A stretch of DNA of 64,000 nucleotides from Austropuccinia psidii (GCA_023105745.1 JALGQZ010000015.1:5107499-5171498), one strand, 5' to 3'; counted from the stretch's first letter, positions 46,925-59,410 are shown. A program made the numbers and translations. Notes: a model not told the origin generated them from the sequence alone.

Positions 46925-47673
46925 CATATTTGATTCTTTCTTTTCATTCATTTATATTCATTTTATCCCATTCATCAATTATGATCTCTTTTATGACTTA
47001 ATGATCTTTAATGATTATGATTTTTTCTCTCTCATCAATTTCATCTCATTCATTTCATTCATATGAAATTGATTCTTCTTCTTTCTTAATCATTGCTGAC
47101 CATTTCATTCACTTCCTTGCATTTTATCAAATCAGATTTTCTCTGTGTTCTTATTCAGGTTCTTTTAGGAGTTATTGATTGGTTTAATTGATTGGATTCT
47201 TCATTGGGATTCATTGGATTATTGATTCAGCAGTTCAAGATTCTTATTTCTATTGGATTGATTAATTTTGACTTCTAAAGATATTGATTGATCCTCAAGA
47301 GCTTATTTTGATTATTGATTGACTTTGAATCCTCAAGATATTTTATTTATCCTCAAGAATTGATTTTGATTATTGACTGATTTTGACTCGTCAAGATATC
47401 AAATTGATTTCTGAAGATTTTAAATTGATTGATTGATTCCTCAAGACCTTGATTTCATATTGAAGACACTGATTTATTGATTGATTGATTATTGATATTT
47501 GATTTGAATTGATTGTTGATTGTTTGAATTGATTTGACTGTTGACTGAATTTGATTTCACCTCAAGATTTGAATTGATTCCTCAATATTCATCAAGATTT
47601 TAATTGTGATTGATTTGGCCCAGTTCTGATTATTATTCTCATACCATCAAGTTTTATTTCATTTTTATTCAAA
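46925..47673 (+). other. Leader of element S, GATT-rich
   Basis: Non-coding. From about 47160 to 47620 the sequence is dominated by TTGATTGATT-like and CCTCAAGA-like words in irregular alternation, a degenerate low-complexity array. The Gag ATG follows at 47674. Confidence 0.7.
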
Positions 47674-49035
47674 ATGCCAGTTCAGCATTGTCCCCCAGCC
47701 AAAAATACTAGATCCCAAAAAATTCAAGCTGTTCTCACTCCTACAGCAAGGGCTCCTCTTGACCGTACACCATCAGTTCATCAACTGAGTGCAAATTTGG
47801 ACAGAGGACCACCAATGGAAGGAGCAGAACCCTCAAGAAGAGGTGGAATGAAATCTAGAAGATCAACATCCTTTTCTGGACCTTTGGGTGGCTACCCTGG
47901 CATGTCTGAAGGTGCAAGAGCAAGACAAGGGGAAGTTGAAGATGAAGAGGGGGAAGAGTCTGTGGAAGGGGAAGATTCTGGGGAAACTGAAGTGGCAGAT
48001 GCCTTGGCAAACGCTCCAGAGGTGCCTCAGGGTTCTAATCTAGCCCTTTCTAGTCAACCTCTTGTCTCTTAAACTGATCCAAGTCTCCTCAAGATGATGG
48101 AGCAGATGACTCAATTCATGGGGCAACTCACTCAAGCAGTTGCTCCCAGGGACAATTCCAAAGCCCCTGCTTTCAAGACTCCATCCATGAAGGCACCTGA
48201 TTCTTTTGATGGTACTCAAGCTCATAAATTGAGAGGATTTATTCAATCCTGTCAATTAATCTTCCATAATGATACAGGAAATTTCTTCTCTGACAGGAAG
48301 AAAGTTCTTTACTCAACTTCTTTTCTCACTGGTATAGCTGGAAAGTGGATTGAATCCTATCTCTCAAATATTTCCAATGAAGACCCTTCCTACCTCCTCA
48401 AGAATTGGCCATTATTTGAATCTCAATTATTCACTCTGTTTGGTGACCCCAATGAAGTCAGGAAAGCTGAACAAGAGTTGGACAATTTGAGGATGAAGGA
48501 AAGTGGTCATGTTTCCTTGTACATTGCAGATTTCAGAAGCTTAATGTCAAGAATTGGAGATTGGGGAGAAAGGGCTTATATCCATGTTTACAGAAGAGGA
48601 TTGGCATCAAGATTATTGGATCAGTTGGCTTCTCACCCTGGAACCTTTGATACTCTTCAAGAACTTATGGATGTCACTTTAGAATTAGACACAAGATATC
48701 ATGAGAGGCAAAAATAAAAGGGTGGTAATCAAGAGAAGAAGCCTCCTGTTAATGGATACAATCCCTCAGTTTCTCCTCAGAATTCATCTTCAAAGAGGCC
48801 TCACCAGAAGAAGAACAAGAAGGGCAAGCAATCTCAATCATGGAAGGAAAAACCCCATTCTGCTCTCCTCAATAAGGACAATAAATTAATCAGTTCTGAA
48901 AAGGATAGGAGGATTCAAGAGGAGTTATGTACTTATTGTGGTGGAAAACACCCAATTGAAAAATGCTTCAAGAGACCTCAGAACAAGCCTGGGTCATCAT
49001 CAAGAGGCTTCCCTAGCAATCAGGGAAAAGCCTGA
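47674..49035 (+). pseudogene. gag: Gag of element S, two premature stops
   Basis: ATG 47674 in good context (CAAAATGCC) and the natural stop TGA at 49033. In-frame TAA at 48070-48072 and 48715-48717. Order: basic and acidic disordered N-terminus; capsid domain of the Ty3 'retrotransposon gag' type at about 48150-48700 (SFDGTQAHKLRGFIQSCQ, WPLFESQLFTLFGDPNEV, LYIADFRSLMSRIGDW); a Lys-rich stretch; and one knuckle, CTYCGGKHPIEKC (CX2CX3HX4C), near 48928-48966. It would form the particle and bind the RNA. Pol follows in the -1 frame. Confidence 0.9.
49023..49029 (+). other. Canonical -1 frameshift heptamer at the gag/pol junction
   Basis: G GGA AAA in the Gag reading frame fits X XXY YYZ. It stands one codon before the Gag TGA. 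A -1 slip here enters the pol frame, which is open through the protease. Many retroviruses use this type of site. Confidence 0.65.
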
Positions 49036-52000
49036 GTGGGTATGATAATGTGTCCAATGGTTCTCACTTATTTCCTTCAAGAGCACATTTGTGCACTCTG
49101 AATACTAGTGTCCCGAAATCTTTAAAATTTCTTATTTTCTCTTCTGTCTCTGATATTTTTTATAGCATTCTCATTGATTCTGGTGCTACAAACTCTTTTA
49201 TGGCAAAGAATTTTGTTCTCAAGTACTCATTGACTCTGTCAGAGCTGCCTGAAAAGATTCCTCTTTAAATTCTGGATTCTAATGAATCCCCTGCCTTGTT
49301 CATCACCCATTATACCAAGTGGGTAGTTGACCTGCCTTCCTTCCCAAGCTTTGAATGGGACTTCTTTATCATAGATTCACCCAAGGGAGAAGACCTGATA
49401 TTGGGCTATGTGTTCCTTTACCATTTTAATCCCATTATTGATTGGAACAATGGATTGATCACCTATGATTCTAGTCATAAGGATTCTAGTGGTATTATTC
49501 CTTCTACTAGTAATGACTTGGCCACTGCTGTCAACAGGGTTGCTCTGGTTGGTGAACTTAAGACACCTTCCCTTCCTTCTTCTGTCCATATCCCTTCCAT
49601 CATTCCCTCTCAGTCATTACTTTCATTAAGAGATGAAGTCTTCAAAGAGATAAAGGATGTTGGAGAAGATGTTGCCATATCTTCACTTCATCTCTTTCAA
49701 GGGGATATGGACCTTCCTCCCTTATCTTTTCATGCATCCCTGGAGGAGCAGTGGGATGAGGAGGAAGAGCCAGAAGAAATTGAAACTGTGTTGAAGGTAG
49801 TCCTTCCTGCTTATCACCAATATTTGGATGTATTCTCCAAGGTGAAAGCTGAGAAACTTCCTCCACACCGTGCCTGTGATCACCATATTGAATTGGAGGG
49901 TCTTCTACCTCCAATTGGTGCTATCTACTCATTAGCAAATCAAGAGTCAGAAACACTGCAGGCCTACATTTCAGAGAATGTAGAGAAAGGTTTCATTAGA
50001 CCAAGCTCCTCTTCAACAGGAGCACCTGTCCTTTTTGTCAAGAAAAAGGATGGAGGTCTTTGTTTGTGTGTTGAATACCGCAAACTCAATGCTGTCACTA
50101 GGAAGAACAGATACCCTGTTCCTCCTATGAACCAGCTCCTTACCGTATTCAAAGGTTCCACTATCTTCTCCAAGATAGACTTGCGTGGTGCATATAACCT
50201 TCTGAGAATCAAAGAGGGGGATGCGCACTTAACTGCCTTTAGAACCAAATATGGTAGTTATGAGTATTTTGTCATGCCATTTGGTTTGACCAATGCTCCT
50301 GCTTCTTTCCAGAATCTAGTAAGTGATATCTTTGCAGATTTCTTGGATGTGTTTGTTGTGGTTTATTTAGATGATATTATGGTCTTTTCCAGTTCTGAGG
50401 AGGAACATGTCAAACATGTGACCTCTGTTCTCCAAAGACTGAGGGACAATAATTTGTTTGCCAAAGCCTCCAAGTGTGTATTCCATGCCGCAAGTGTGGA
50501 ATACTTGGGCTATGTTGTTTCAAGTGATGGCCTCAAGATGGATTATTCAAAATTTCAGCAAATCCTCAATTGGCCTCAGCCCAAAAACATCAAGGCCCTC
50601 CAATCTTTTCTTGGCTTTGCCAATTTTTATAATCGCTTCATTAAAAATTATTCTAAAAAAATCACTTCTCTCACTTCCCTTCTCAAAAAAGATTCTCCCT
50701 TTATCTTCAATGAGGAAGCTCTTAGTCAGTTTCAAGCACTCAAAGAGGCTTTCACCTCTGCTCCTATCTTATCCCATTTCAATCCATCTCTACCTACTAT
50801 TGTAGAGACTGATGCTTCTGATTATGCATTTGGCGCCGTACTGAGTCAGGTGAATGACTCAGGAAAGCACCCCATTGCATTTGATAGTTGCAAGCTTCTC
50901 CCAGCTGAGCTGAACTATGAAATTCATGACAAGGAACTCCTTGGCATAGTTTGGGCTCTCAAGCGCTGGAGAGCATTTCTTCTTTCTCTTTCCAATTCTT
51001 TTGAGGTCTTGACAGACCACTCTTCCTTGCAGTATTTCATGTCTTCCAAGGTTCTTACTCATCGTCAGGCCTGTTGGGCTGAATTTCTCTCAGAATTTCA
51101 TTTCACTATCACTTACCGCCCAGGCTGGCTGGCCACTTTACCAGATGCCTTGTCACGTCGGGACGATGTGTACCCAGAGAGGGGGGTGGACTTCATCAGC
51201 AAGAATCCTCAAAATTTTCATCTAGTACTTAAGCAAGATGGAATTCAAGAGTCAAGATTCTTCTCAATCAAAGTGGAGATTCTCTCAGATTTAGTGGACA
51301 AGATTCAAAAAGAAGTATGGCAAGACAAAGACTATAAAGAAATACTCAAGCACCTAGCAAGAGGTGAATCAGTTCCAGATTATTCTCTTGAATCTCAAGG
51401 CAAGTTATTATTATTCAAAGATAGAGTGGTAATCCCAAGCAATGAAGAACTTCAACTCAATATTCTTCAAAAGCTTCATGACTCACCATTGGCTGGCCAT
51501 CCTGGCCAGGAGAAGACCCTCAAGCTCATCAAGAGGGATTCTTATTGGGCTGGCATGAATCAATTCATCAAGGACTATTTGTCCTCATGTCAGCAATGTT
51601 CAAGAAACAAGAACATTCATCACAAGAAGCTTGGATTACTCAATACTCTTTCAATTCCATCTGGTCCTTGGAATTCATTATCAATGGACTTCATCAATCA
51701 ATTGCCAATGTCAAACAACTTTGATTCAATTTTAGTAGTTTTGGACAGATTCTCAAAAATGGCAATCTTCATTCCAACTTATGGAACAATCACTGCTCTG
51801 GACTTAGCTCAAATCTTCATTAGTAATGTATTTTCCAAGCATGGCCTTCCAGTCAGTACCATCAGTGATAGAGGATCCTTATTTGTTTCATCATTTTGGA
51901 CTGAATTGTGTCAGCAGCTCAAGATATCAAGAGATCTTTCAACTGCCTTTCACCCTGAAACAGATGGACAGACAGAGATGGTAAATCAGATACTAGAACA

Positions 52001-52751
52001 GTACCTTTGGATGTATGTCATCTATCATCAAGATGACTGGTACACCTGGCTCCCTCTGGCTGAATTTGCCTATAATAATGCAGAACATTCATAAACCAAG
52101 CAGTCACCTTTTTTCACCATTTATGGAAGAAATCCCAGCTTTGACTCAATCCATATTTCTCAAGACTCACCTGCTGGAAAGTTATCAACAAAACTCCAAT
52201 CAGTACAGCAAGTTGTCAAAGAAGAAGTAGAGTCAGCAATAAGGAGATTCAAGAAGTATGCAGATAGAAATAGAGCAATTCCACCTGATTTCCAACCTGG
52301 GGACAAAGTATGGCTAGCTTCCAAGAACATAAAGACAACAAGACTCACCAAGAAATTATCAGAAGGATGGTTGGGACCTTTTGAAGTTCTGAAGAAGATT
52401 GGCAGTCATGCATATCACCGCAAGTTGCCTCAGCAATGGGAGACAGTTCACCCTGTATTCCATGTGTCCTTATTAGAACCAGTCAAGCATTCAACTATCA
52501 CAAATTGTCATCAATTGCCGCCACCACCAGCTATAGTGGAGGAACAAGAAGAATGGGAAGTGGCTCAGGTTCTGGACTCAAAACTCAAAAGAGGTAAATT
52601 ATGGTATCTTGTAGAGTGGAAAGGATTCAGTGAAGACCCAGAAAGAACGACTTGGGAACCAGCTTCCAACCTTACCAACTCACCAGGCCTTGTCAAGGAT
52701 TTCCATTCATTATATCCAGACAAGCCTTGTCCAAATACCTCAAGAGTTTGA
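49023..52751 (+). pseudogene. pol: Pol of element S: protease, RT, RNase H, integrase, chromodomain; two premature stops
   Basis: One frame with TAA at 49266-49268 and 52092-52094. The 932-codon open block between them is the largest in the window. Protease active site DSG at 49176-49184. RT with VDLRGAY-like and YLDD (50364-50375) motifs. RNase H (ETDASDYAFGAVLS, DKELLGIVWAL, LTDHSSLQ). Integrase with H..H and CQQC finger (HDSPLAGH) and DDE residues in SMDFINQLP, ISDRGSLF and DGQTEMVNQ. GPF motif (WLGPFEVLKKIG). C-terminal chromodomain with an intact aromatic cage (EWEVAQVLDSK, WYLVEWKGF, TTWEP). The chromodomain suggests targeting to modified histones, as known for chromoviruses. Confidence 0.95.
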
Positions 52752-53020
52752 TTTATGGTGCTTGGTGGGGAGAAGAAGTTATGAAAGTAAGTTCCTCTCC
52801 TGGCATGCACCGTTAAGGGGGTATTCTACCCATATGTTGTTGTAAGCATCACCTTGGCCACTTTGCGAGCACTTGTCAATTCTTTGGAAAGGTTCAGGAA
52901 GCATACAACACCAATACCCTCAGATTTGGACCTTATCAAGATATGGACAAGTGTTTCTTTCTTCTTATTTATCATTTCAATTTATGCCAATCATCATAAT
53001 TCAAGACATTCATTACTTCA

Positions 53021-53091
53021 AGTCATTTATGGCAATTCATTTCAGAAGTCATTTATGGAAATTCATGTCAGAAGTCATTTATGGCAAATTC
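53021..53091 (+). repeat. 26-bp tandem repeat, about 2.7 copies
   Basis: The unit AGTCATTTATGGNAATTCAT plus a TCAGA-like end is repeated head to tail with one or two changes per copy. Confidence 0.8.
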
Positions 53092-53722
53092 TTTTCAATT
53101 TTATGGTGCTTGGTGGGGAGTGGAAGTTATGAAAGTAAGTTCCAACTCCTGGTATGCATCCCTGAGGGTTCTACTTCTTGTAAAACATTACCTTGGCCAC
53201 TCTGTGAGCACCAAATGCTTGGTTTTCATTTTTTAGACACTTCTTGGCCAGAATCAAACAGCTCACCACAAGAAGGACCAACCATCAGGATTTTTCTTTA
53301 TTTCTTTCCTTTACTCTCATTTTCTCTTATTCTTTTATTTTTCTTTCTTTCTTTACTTGTATAATTTTCTTTCTTTTATTTCGTTAAAGCAGCAGCATCC
53401 CCTCCCCAAATCATGTATTGGGAGGTTCCATATATCTTTTATTTTATTTTCTTTTTCCTTTTTTTTTAGTAGTATAAGAGTGGGAATAGAAGTCAATCCA
53501 AACACAACAAGGACAAGGAAACTAGTTTCTCTACCCAATCAGCAAAAGTTCACCGGAAGTCATTATTAGGTTCATCTTAATACCAGTCGAATTTGGGAAT
53601 GCAGAAGCAGAATATTCAAGACATCCAAATCAGTCCATTTCAATCCAAAGGAAATTGACCTCAAGAATGGGGCCATAACTCATATATGGCCTCCCCTCAA
53701 AGCCTCGAGAATGAAGGTTCAA

Positions 53723-53818
53723 AGCCCCTTTGGGGCTGCATTCATCACTGTGGGCCTCCCCTGCATCTTTGGGGAGGCCATGATCTTGGTGACCCTGGAC
53801 CCCATCAATGGGTCCAGG
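53723..53818 (+). repeat. Three consecutive strong inverted repeats
   Basis: AGCCCC/GGGGCT (53723-53737), GGCCTCCCC/GGGGAGGCC (53753-53779) and CCTGGACCC/GGGTCCAGG (53794-53818). Arms are 6, 9 and 9 bp and perfect. The local GC content is clearly above that of the surroundings. Confidence 0.8.
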
Positions 53819-54553
53819 CCATAAAGGTGGGTTTCTTGGACTCTGGGCCAATTTATGGTCCCCTTGCACCCCTGGGTCCCCATCAAATTTGGGCCCAGGG
53901 GGCCTCCAATAGCCCCCACGGACCGTAGGACCCCAAAGACCAGAAAAAGGCCAATATGGCCATATGTCATAAAAACACCATCAAGCCCAAAAAGACCCAA
54001 AATGGCCAAAAATGGCCATAAATCATGGAATCACCAAACCCCCCAAAAAAGGCCCAAAAGGCCATAAAAATCAAAAATATCAAGATTCATCAGGGAGGGT
54101 AGAGGCCACAGCCCAAAAACACTTTGGAGGGCTGTTTGAGGCCACTTCCATGGACAATGGGGACAAGACCCCTTGGAGGAAAATTTTCAAGATTTCATTT
54201 GGATTAAGCCTTGCCCAATGAGTACACTTCATATACTCATTGGGCATCATTTTTTGAGCACAAGAGCTCAGTGGCCATCCTTTTGAGATATATCCCAAGG
54301 CCATAGTCCAAGGTCAAGATGGATTGAATTAGAAGCAAGAAAAAGCATATTTCGAAGTGAGATACTTACTCAAAACTTGAAAGAAGGGGGGAATCAATTT
54401 AAATTGAGAGAGAAGAATTGAAGAAGAATTTTTCTGGATAATGGTCAAGAGGAAAAGAAATTTAAAAAGAAATTTTTTGAAGAAAATTTGGGGATATTGA
54501 GATGCCACTCAACAGTGGCAGGGTATTATGGTGTTCAGGATCCCACCAGTTTC

Positions 54554-54563
54554 AAGAGGGGGA
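54554..54563 (+). promoter_or_regulatory. Polypurine tract of element S
   Basis: AAGAGGGGGA, three bases before the 3' LTR. Confidence 0.85.
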
Positions 54564-54566
54564 TAC

Positions 54567-55327
54567 TGTAACAACCATCCATCCGGGGTAAGGGTATTCA
54601 TTCACATACTCACTCAAACACCTCAAATCAGCAGATCCAGCATTGGCAATCAGCATTCAGCTCAGCAATCTTCATTCTGAAACATGCATACAGCTTGGTA
54701 CCTCAATAGAGCCTGTAAATACCTGTACAGGTTGGATTCACCCAATACAGTTTCAATACACCAGTATGAAACTGTATTATCACTCAAATACACCACACCT
54801 CTTGTACAGGTTCTGTACAGCCGTACAGGACCTGTATTGGCCAGATTCAATTCAATCATCAATTATTCTCATGAAAATTCTTCCTCTGGATCAGGGCTGG
54901 TGATTCTCACATATACCAGCCCCTCTTTCTCCCCCCTGGGGACTTTTCCCCAGTTAATTAATTTAGTTTATTTATTATTTCATAGTTATTCTTATCCTTA
55001 TTTTGGGTATTATAATTATTTAATTTTGAGTTAGTCTTTGCATTTCTTTCTTTGCCTGTACAGTATGAGTTGGGTGGCCATATCCTTATTAACCCTTCTC
55101 TTTCCATTCTGACAGGTTGAAACAGTGGACGTGGACTTGTTTGTGGTTGGCTCTTCTATTTCTTACTCTTATTTCTTTGTTTCTGCTTGTCTTATATTTA
55201 TTCTTTTAGTAATTCATCTTTAACACTCTTAGGTGTATTCCTTCTTACCATATCTTTGAGCCCTCCATAAGTGTGTCCCAGTTTACTGAGTGCCAGGCCC
55301 TCTTCACTTAGAAGAGCCCCTGTGACA
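54567..55327 (+). repeat. 3' LTR of element S (761 bp)
   Basis: Same length and ends as 46149-46909, substitutions only. The self-primer segment is unchanged at 54952-54965. Confidence 0.95.
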
Positions 55328-55331
55328 ACAT

Positions 55332-56830
55332 GCTAGTATATGGTACACAGAAATGAAAGAAATCCATGGCAGAAGAAACTGGCCATTGTGGAAGAGTCAA
55401 ATTATCCAAAAGTACAGTAATGGAACTGGGATATGGCAGAATACCATGTCATTTGAAAAAGACAAATACTCTGTGGACAAGGATCCATATGAGTGGTGTC
55501 TTAGACAGTCTAAAAGACGTAAATCCATTGATCCTCAGATGAACATCCAGATGAGGAATCACAAGCTTCTTACACAACTGCCAGGAGAACTGGAGCATGC
55601 AATAAAATGCAGATGCAACCAAAATTGCACTCTAGATGACATTGCCAACACCTTACAAGACATAAGGAAAAGGACTAATATAGGGAAATTCACCCCATAT
55701 AAGAGCAGTGGTTTCAAAGAGAAACAACCTTTCAGGGTAGAGTTTGAAGACCAACCCAAAAAAAGAGTGGCAGAAGTGGCAAAGAAGAGAAATTCTTGTC
55801 ACAATTGTCGTTCAACAGACCACTATGCCAACAACTGTCCAAAGACAAAGAAAAAAGTCTATGCCATTGAGAAAGTCTCAGTGGAGGAATCCCCAATAGA
55901 GGATCCTGAATCAGACTCTATGGGTGATGCCATCAGAGACCTATCTGATGATGACCAAGACCCAAAGGAAGAATTTCTAGTAGAATACCAAGAGGAAACC
56001 CCACTAGAAATTCAGGAAATACAGTTGGAAGCAGGCATGCCACAGGATACTGCCAATAAAAACTTGTGCAAACAGACACAAGATGCACAAACATTTGTGG
56101 TTACACCAACCAAAGGAATGGCATATATACATGGAACAACCACAAAGATGACTATCTGTATTGACAATGCTCAGCATCCACTGATCATTGACAGTGGAGC
56201 ATACTTCTCCATAGTGGCCAGAGAATATCTGGACAACCATTTCCCACATTGGGAAAAACAGCTCTTTCCCACCATGGCAAAGAACTTTAAAAGTGCCTCA
56301 GGGAAGATGACTTCCATTGGTACAATTATCAAAGAGATAATTATACCCCATAGGAAGGGTAATATCAGACTCAACCCAGAGTTTGTAGTGCTTAATGATG
56401 CCCACATCCAAGGGTTCTTCCTGGGAACAGGTTACCAGAGGATGTATGGCATAGATATTTATAACAGTAAAAATAGGCACATTACCATTGGTACCAACAA
56501 GGAAAAGAAATTTTCACTTGATATATACCATATATCTTCTCAAGATCCACTAGAAGAACTTCTGAATGAATTCAGAGAGGGACAGTTTAGCAATACCCTC
56601 ACCAGTAAACAAAAACTAATTTACTGAAGATTCTGAGGAAGAACAGACCAGCATTTGCCATTGGTGAAGAACCATTAGGCAAGATCAAAGGCCATGATAT
56701 AGAACTATATCTGGATGTGGAAAGACCTTATCCACCCATGCTAAGGAGACCTCCTTATCCAGCAAGCCTGGAAACCAGGAAAGAAATTGAGAAACATATC
56801 AATGAACTCCTGGACATGTATGTCATCAGG
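55332..56830 (+). pseudogene. gag-pol: Continuation of P1 Gag-Pol after the S insertion, truncated in RT
   Basis: It resumes with the capsid segment (WYTEMKEIHGRRNWPLWK), then knuckle CHNCRSTDHYANNC (CCHC intact), acidic linker, and protease DSGAYFS. It is open from 55353 to 56627. A 1-base loss near 56617, compared with M and P2, shifts the frame. The RT N-terminus (RPYPPMLRRPPYPASLETRK) follows in the new frame and stops at about 56830 where unrelated LTR-C sequence begins. The RT core, RNase H and integrase are absent. Confidence 0.9.
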
Positions 56831-57912
56831 GCAATTTTATCACAGGTTGTAATTACTGTGAATTTTTGAAGATTCAGTGTTTCACGTAGAATAGTCAAAA
56901 AATGGACTGTAAGTAAAGTTTTTTATTCTACTAGTAAAACCAAAATTCTTTTTGGTTGTACCGTAGATAATACAGTTCTCCATTGGTCCTGAAACGTTCA
57001 GAGATATTCATTAAGAATTGTCTTTTTAATGAATTTTTGTAGTTTTTACCTCATTTCTACGTAGAATTGCAAATATCAGTGTTTTACTGGTTGCTATGAG
57101 GTAAATCAATGGATACAAGTACAAAAAGGGTTTTAATGACTCTTTTGGGGTTTATCCATAGAAAATCATTAAGAATTGACATGGTTACAGCAGTCTAAGT
57201 AGCTCTTTACCTCCTTGGCACATCAAAATAGCAGGTTATTTGCTATTTTCTTAAGATTTACCGTGGTTGTAACATGGTAAGCAAGTTCCCAAAAGGTTTT
57301 AGTTTACCAATTAGGCCAAGATCAGCCATGGATCCAAGCTTTAGAGCTGACCACACCTCTGAGGCCTCAGAAGTTGGGTACCCCGGCTTTCTTTGATGTC
57401 TTTTGTCCCCCTTGCCTATTTTTCACATCAAAATAGAAAATTAAGCTTCAAGTGAGATATCCACTATGGGTGTACCAAAAGTCAATGTAAGAATACCATG
57501 ATATTAAGTTCCCAAAACATGAATAACACTATTCTTAGTGTATATGTAACATGGGATTTCTCACATTCCCATTATTTTGGCGTGAAATTAAGAAAAACAA
57601 AACTTTTCATGGATCTTTTATGTGGTATTGATGATGTGGTATTGAAGTATTTTCCATATTACCACCTCAAAGAGTTAATTTGAGCTTATTCACTATATGG
57701 AGCTACCCTAGGTGAATTTTTGTGTAAAATCCAAATCTGGACTTAAATCCATGGATTTACTTGCTCAATAAAAGGTTATTCATCTTTTATGAAATCCAAA
57801 ATGATGAATTTTGGATATATGCATGACTTATGAGTTATGCATAATTCAAAATTTATTTTTAAGATAATTGTGGCCTATTTGGGTATGTAAAATATACCTC
57901 AAGGATCACACA
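56830..57912. repeat. Truncated LTR of family C
   Basis: It is homologous in inverted orientation to 26466-27547, with the same end (TCACACA). The other ~0.8 kb of the full copy is missing and P1 pol abuts directly, so a deletion joined the two. The 57498-57683 open frame has no protein-like features. Confidence 0.75.
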
Positions 57913-57976
57913 ATCATAATTTTCTTGGTCATGGAAGGATGGTTGGTTATGTTTTTGGTGATTGAATGGGGCAGGC
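57913..57976. other. Short spacer of unknown origin
   Basis: 64 bp between the LTR-C end and the P2 LTR. Nothing recognised. Confidence 0.5.
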
Positions 57977-59410
57977 TATCAGCCTGTGACTCAAAACCAG
58001 AGCACAAGCATGATAGCCAAAATACCATAAACCAATGGTATAGCCAAGATACCACCAAAAAATGGAACTGAGCCAAATCAGCTCAAAAGGTATCAAAAGC
58101 AAGAGGAAACTCACCTCTTTCGTAAAACATAAGTCCCATCACCATAGGACAAGAAATAACAAAGGTATTTCTGCTCAAAGTTATTGCTGAGCATAAACCT
58201 TAATTTTCACCTCTCATCTAAAATCTAGAAGGAGAAGCTTAACCCCATCAAATGGGTATTCAAAATGAAGCTCTAAGTCAGGGCTATCCAATGGTACCAG
58301 CCAAACTGAGCTAGCACCAGTATTACTTGAGTTATGGTCAAATTCAGACCAAATAAGGGTGAACAAAACATTCACCTGTCAGCTAACTTCTACAGTTTTA
58401 GTGTGGGATACTTGAAGTGGGGTCTTTTTGGAAAGAGCACATTCAGGGCTATCTCATGGTACCATCCACTTCTTCATATCTCACCTATAACAGAAGTTAT
58501 GAGGCAAACAAGCTCAATACAGCTTTTTTCCCAAACCATGCCTATGTACAAAAACCTTGTACATGGGATAGCTTTGTCATATTTATAGATAACCATACAA
58601 AATTGGGCATCATCGTGTAGAGCCCATACAGGGCTATTCAATGAACCAAGATTGAGCATGATATCTCAAACACTGACAGAGTTATGGTCATTTGAAGGTT
58701 ATAATCCCACAATATGACCAATACAACTGTATTATGACAGGACAGTTGTACTCTGATTATGAGGTGTCAAATAGACAAAGAAGCATGTTAATACTCCAAT
58801 ACCTCATAAGTCAGTCAATACTGGGGTCCCATACAGTTTCTGTACAGCATTCTACGCGTCATACACGTCAGAATCAGGCTGTGAGGTCCCCAGATGAAAC
58901 TTTTCACCCTGTATTGGAGAAAACTGCCCAGATGTGGTTTCAAAACCACATCTGAGCCCAACACAGGGCATACAGGCTGTTTGAAAACCACAAGTCAGTC
59001 CTAGAGAGTGAAAAATCTTCACTTCCTCTACGTGGAAAGGTCTAGCACCCTTTCCACCCCATTTCAGGATAAAAAGGCGGCTTTTCACAGCGAGAATTGT
59101 CTCCTCATCCTTCTCTTGAATACCCTACGTAGTAAACTTTAAAAAACAGTTTTACTCTTGGGTAATAAACAGGTATACTCTTAATTTAAAGTATTGTAGT
59201 CTTTATTATTGTAACCCAACAGGTAAAGCTGCACCCAGGGCTTTCAACAGCCCTCACCACCACTTATTCACTATAGTAAAGCCCTTATATTATTAAATTA
59301 ATCCATCTTTAACCCTTATAAAACATTTTTAAACTATTTTCCACGTGTCACAGTCATAGTTTTAGTTGTAAATAGCTCTATTACCTCTTCAACATAGACT
59401 CATCCTGACA
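57977..59410 (+). repeat. 5' LTR of element P2 (1434 bp)
   Basis: Start (TA)TCAGCCTGTGACTC, end CATCCTGACA. Colinear with the P1 LTR and the reverse of the M LTRs. The conserved hairpin CAGATGTGGTTT/AAACCACATCTG lies at about 58929-58954. Confidence 0.92.

Larger units (their letters stand above)
52752..54553 (+). other. Long 3' untranslated region of element S
   Basis: About 1.8 kb without a credible gene. It contains a direct duplication (52757-52872 and 53106-53215: GTGCTTGGTGGGGAG... to ...TGTGAGCAC), a 26-bp tandem repeat (53021-53091), a T-rich stretch (53290-53470) and a GC-richer island (53680-54150) with strong hairpins. Confidence 0.8.
46149..55327 (+). mobile_element. Element S: full-length Ty3 chromovirus inserted in P1 gag
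   Basis: Two 761-bp LTRs differ at only about twenty positions by eye. The flanks ACATA (46144-46148) and ACATG (55328-55332) are a 5-bp target duplication with one change, and joining them restores the P1 Gag frame. The interior has gag, then pol in the -1 frame, and a long 3' untranslated region. Four premature stops make it inactive as it stands. It is the youngest large insertion here judging from LTR similarity. Confidence 0.95.
31167..56830 (+). mobile_element. Element P1: plus-strand Ty3 chromovirus, twice interrupted and 3'-truncated
   Basis: The LTR is split into 31167-31221 and 42440-43821 by element M. Leader, ORF1 and Gag-Pol run from 43822, are split again at 46148 by element S, and resume at 55333. 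Pol ends abruptly at about 56830, within the RT N-terminal region, against an LTR-C fragment. The 3' LTR is absent. Same family as L, M and P2. Confidence 0.88.

Noticed and set aside
47160..47620. GATT-rich leader as a CRISPR-like or satellite array
   Set aside because: No regular spacing or unit; low-complexity words in irregular order.
53353..54304. Overlapping open frames in the S 3' region
   Set aside because: They owe their length to GC-rich, stop-poor composition and are present on both strands without motifs.
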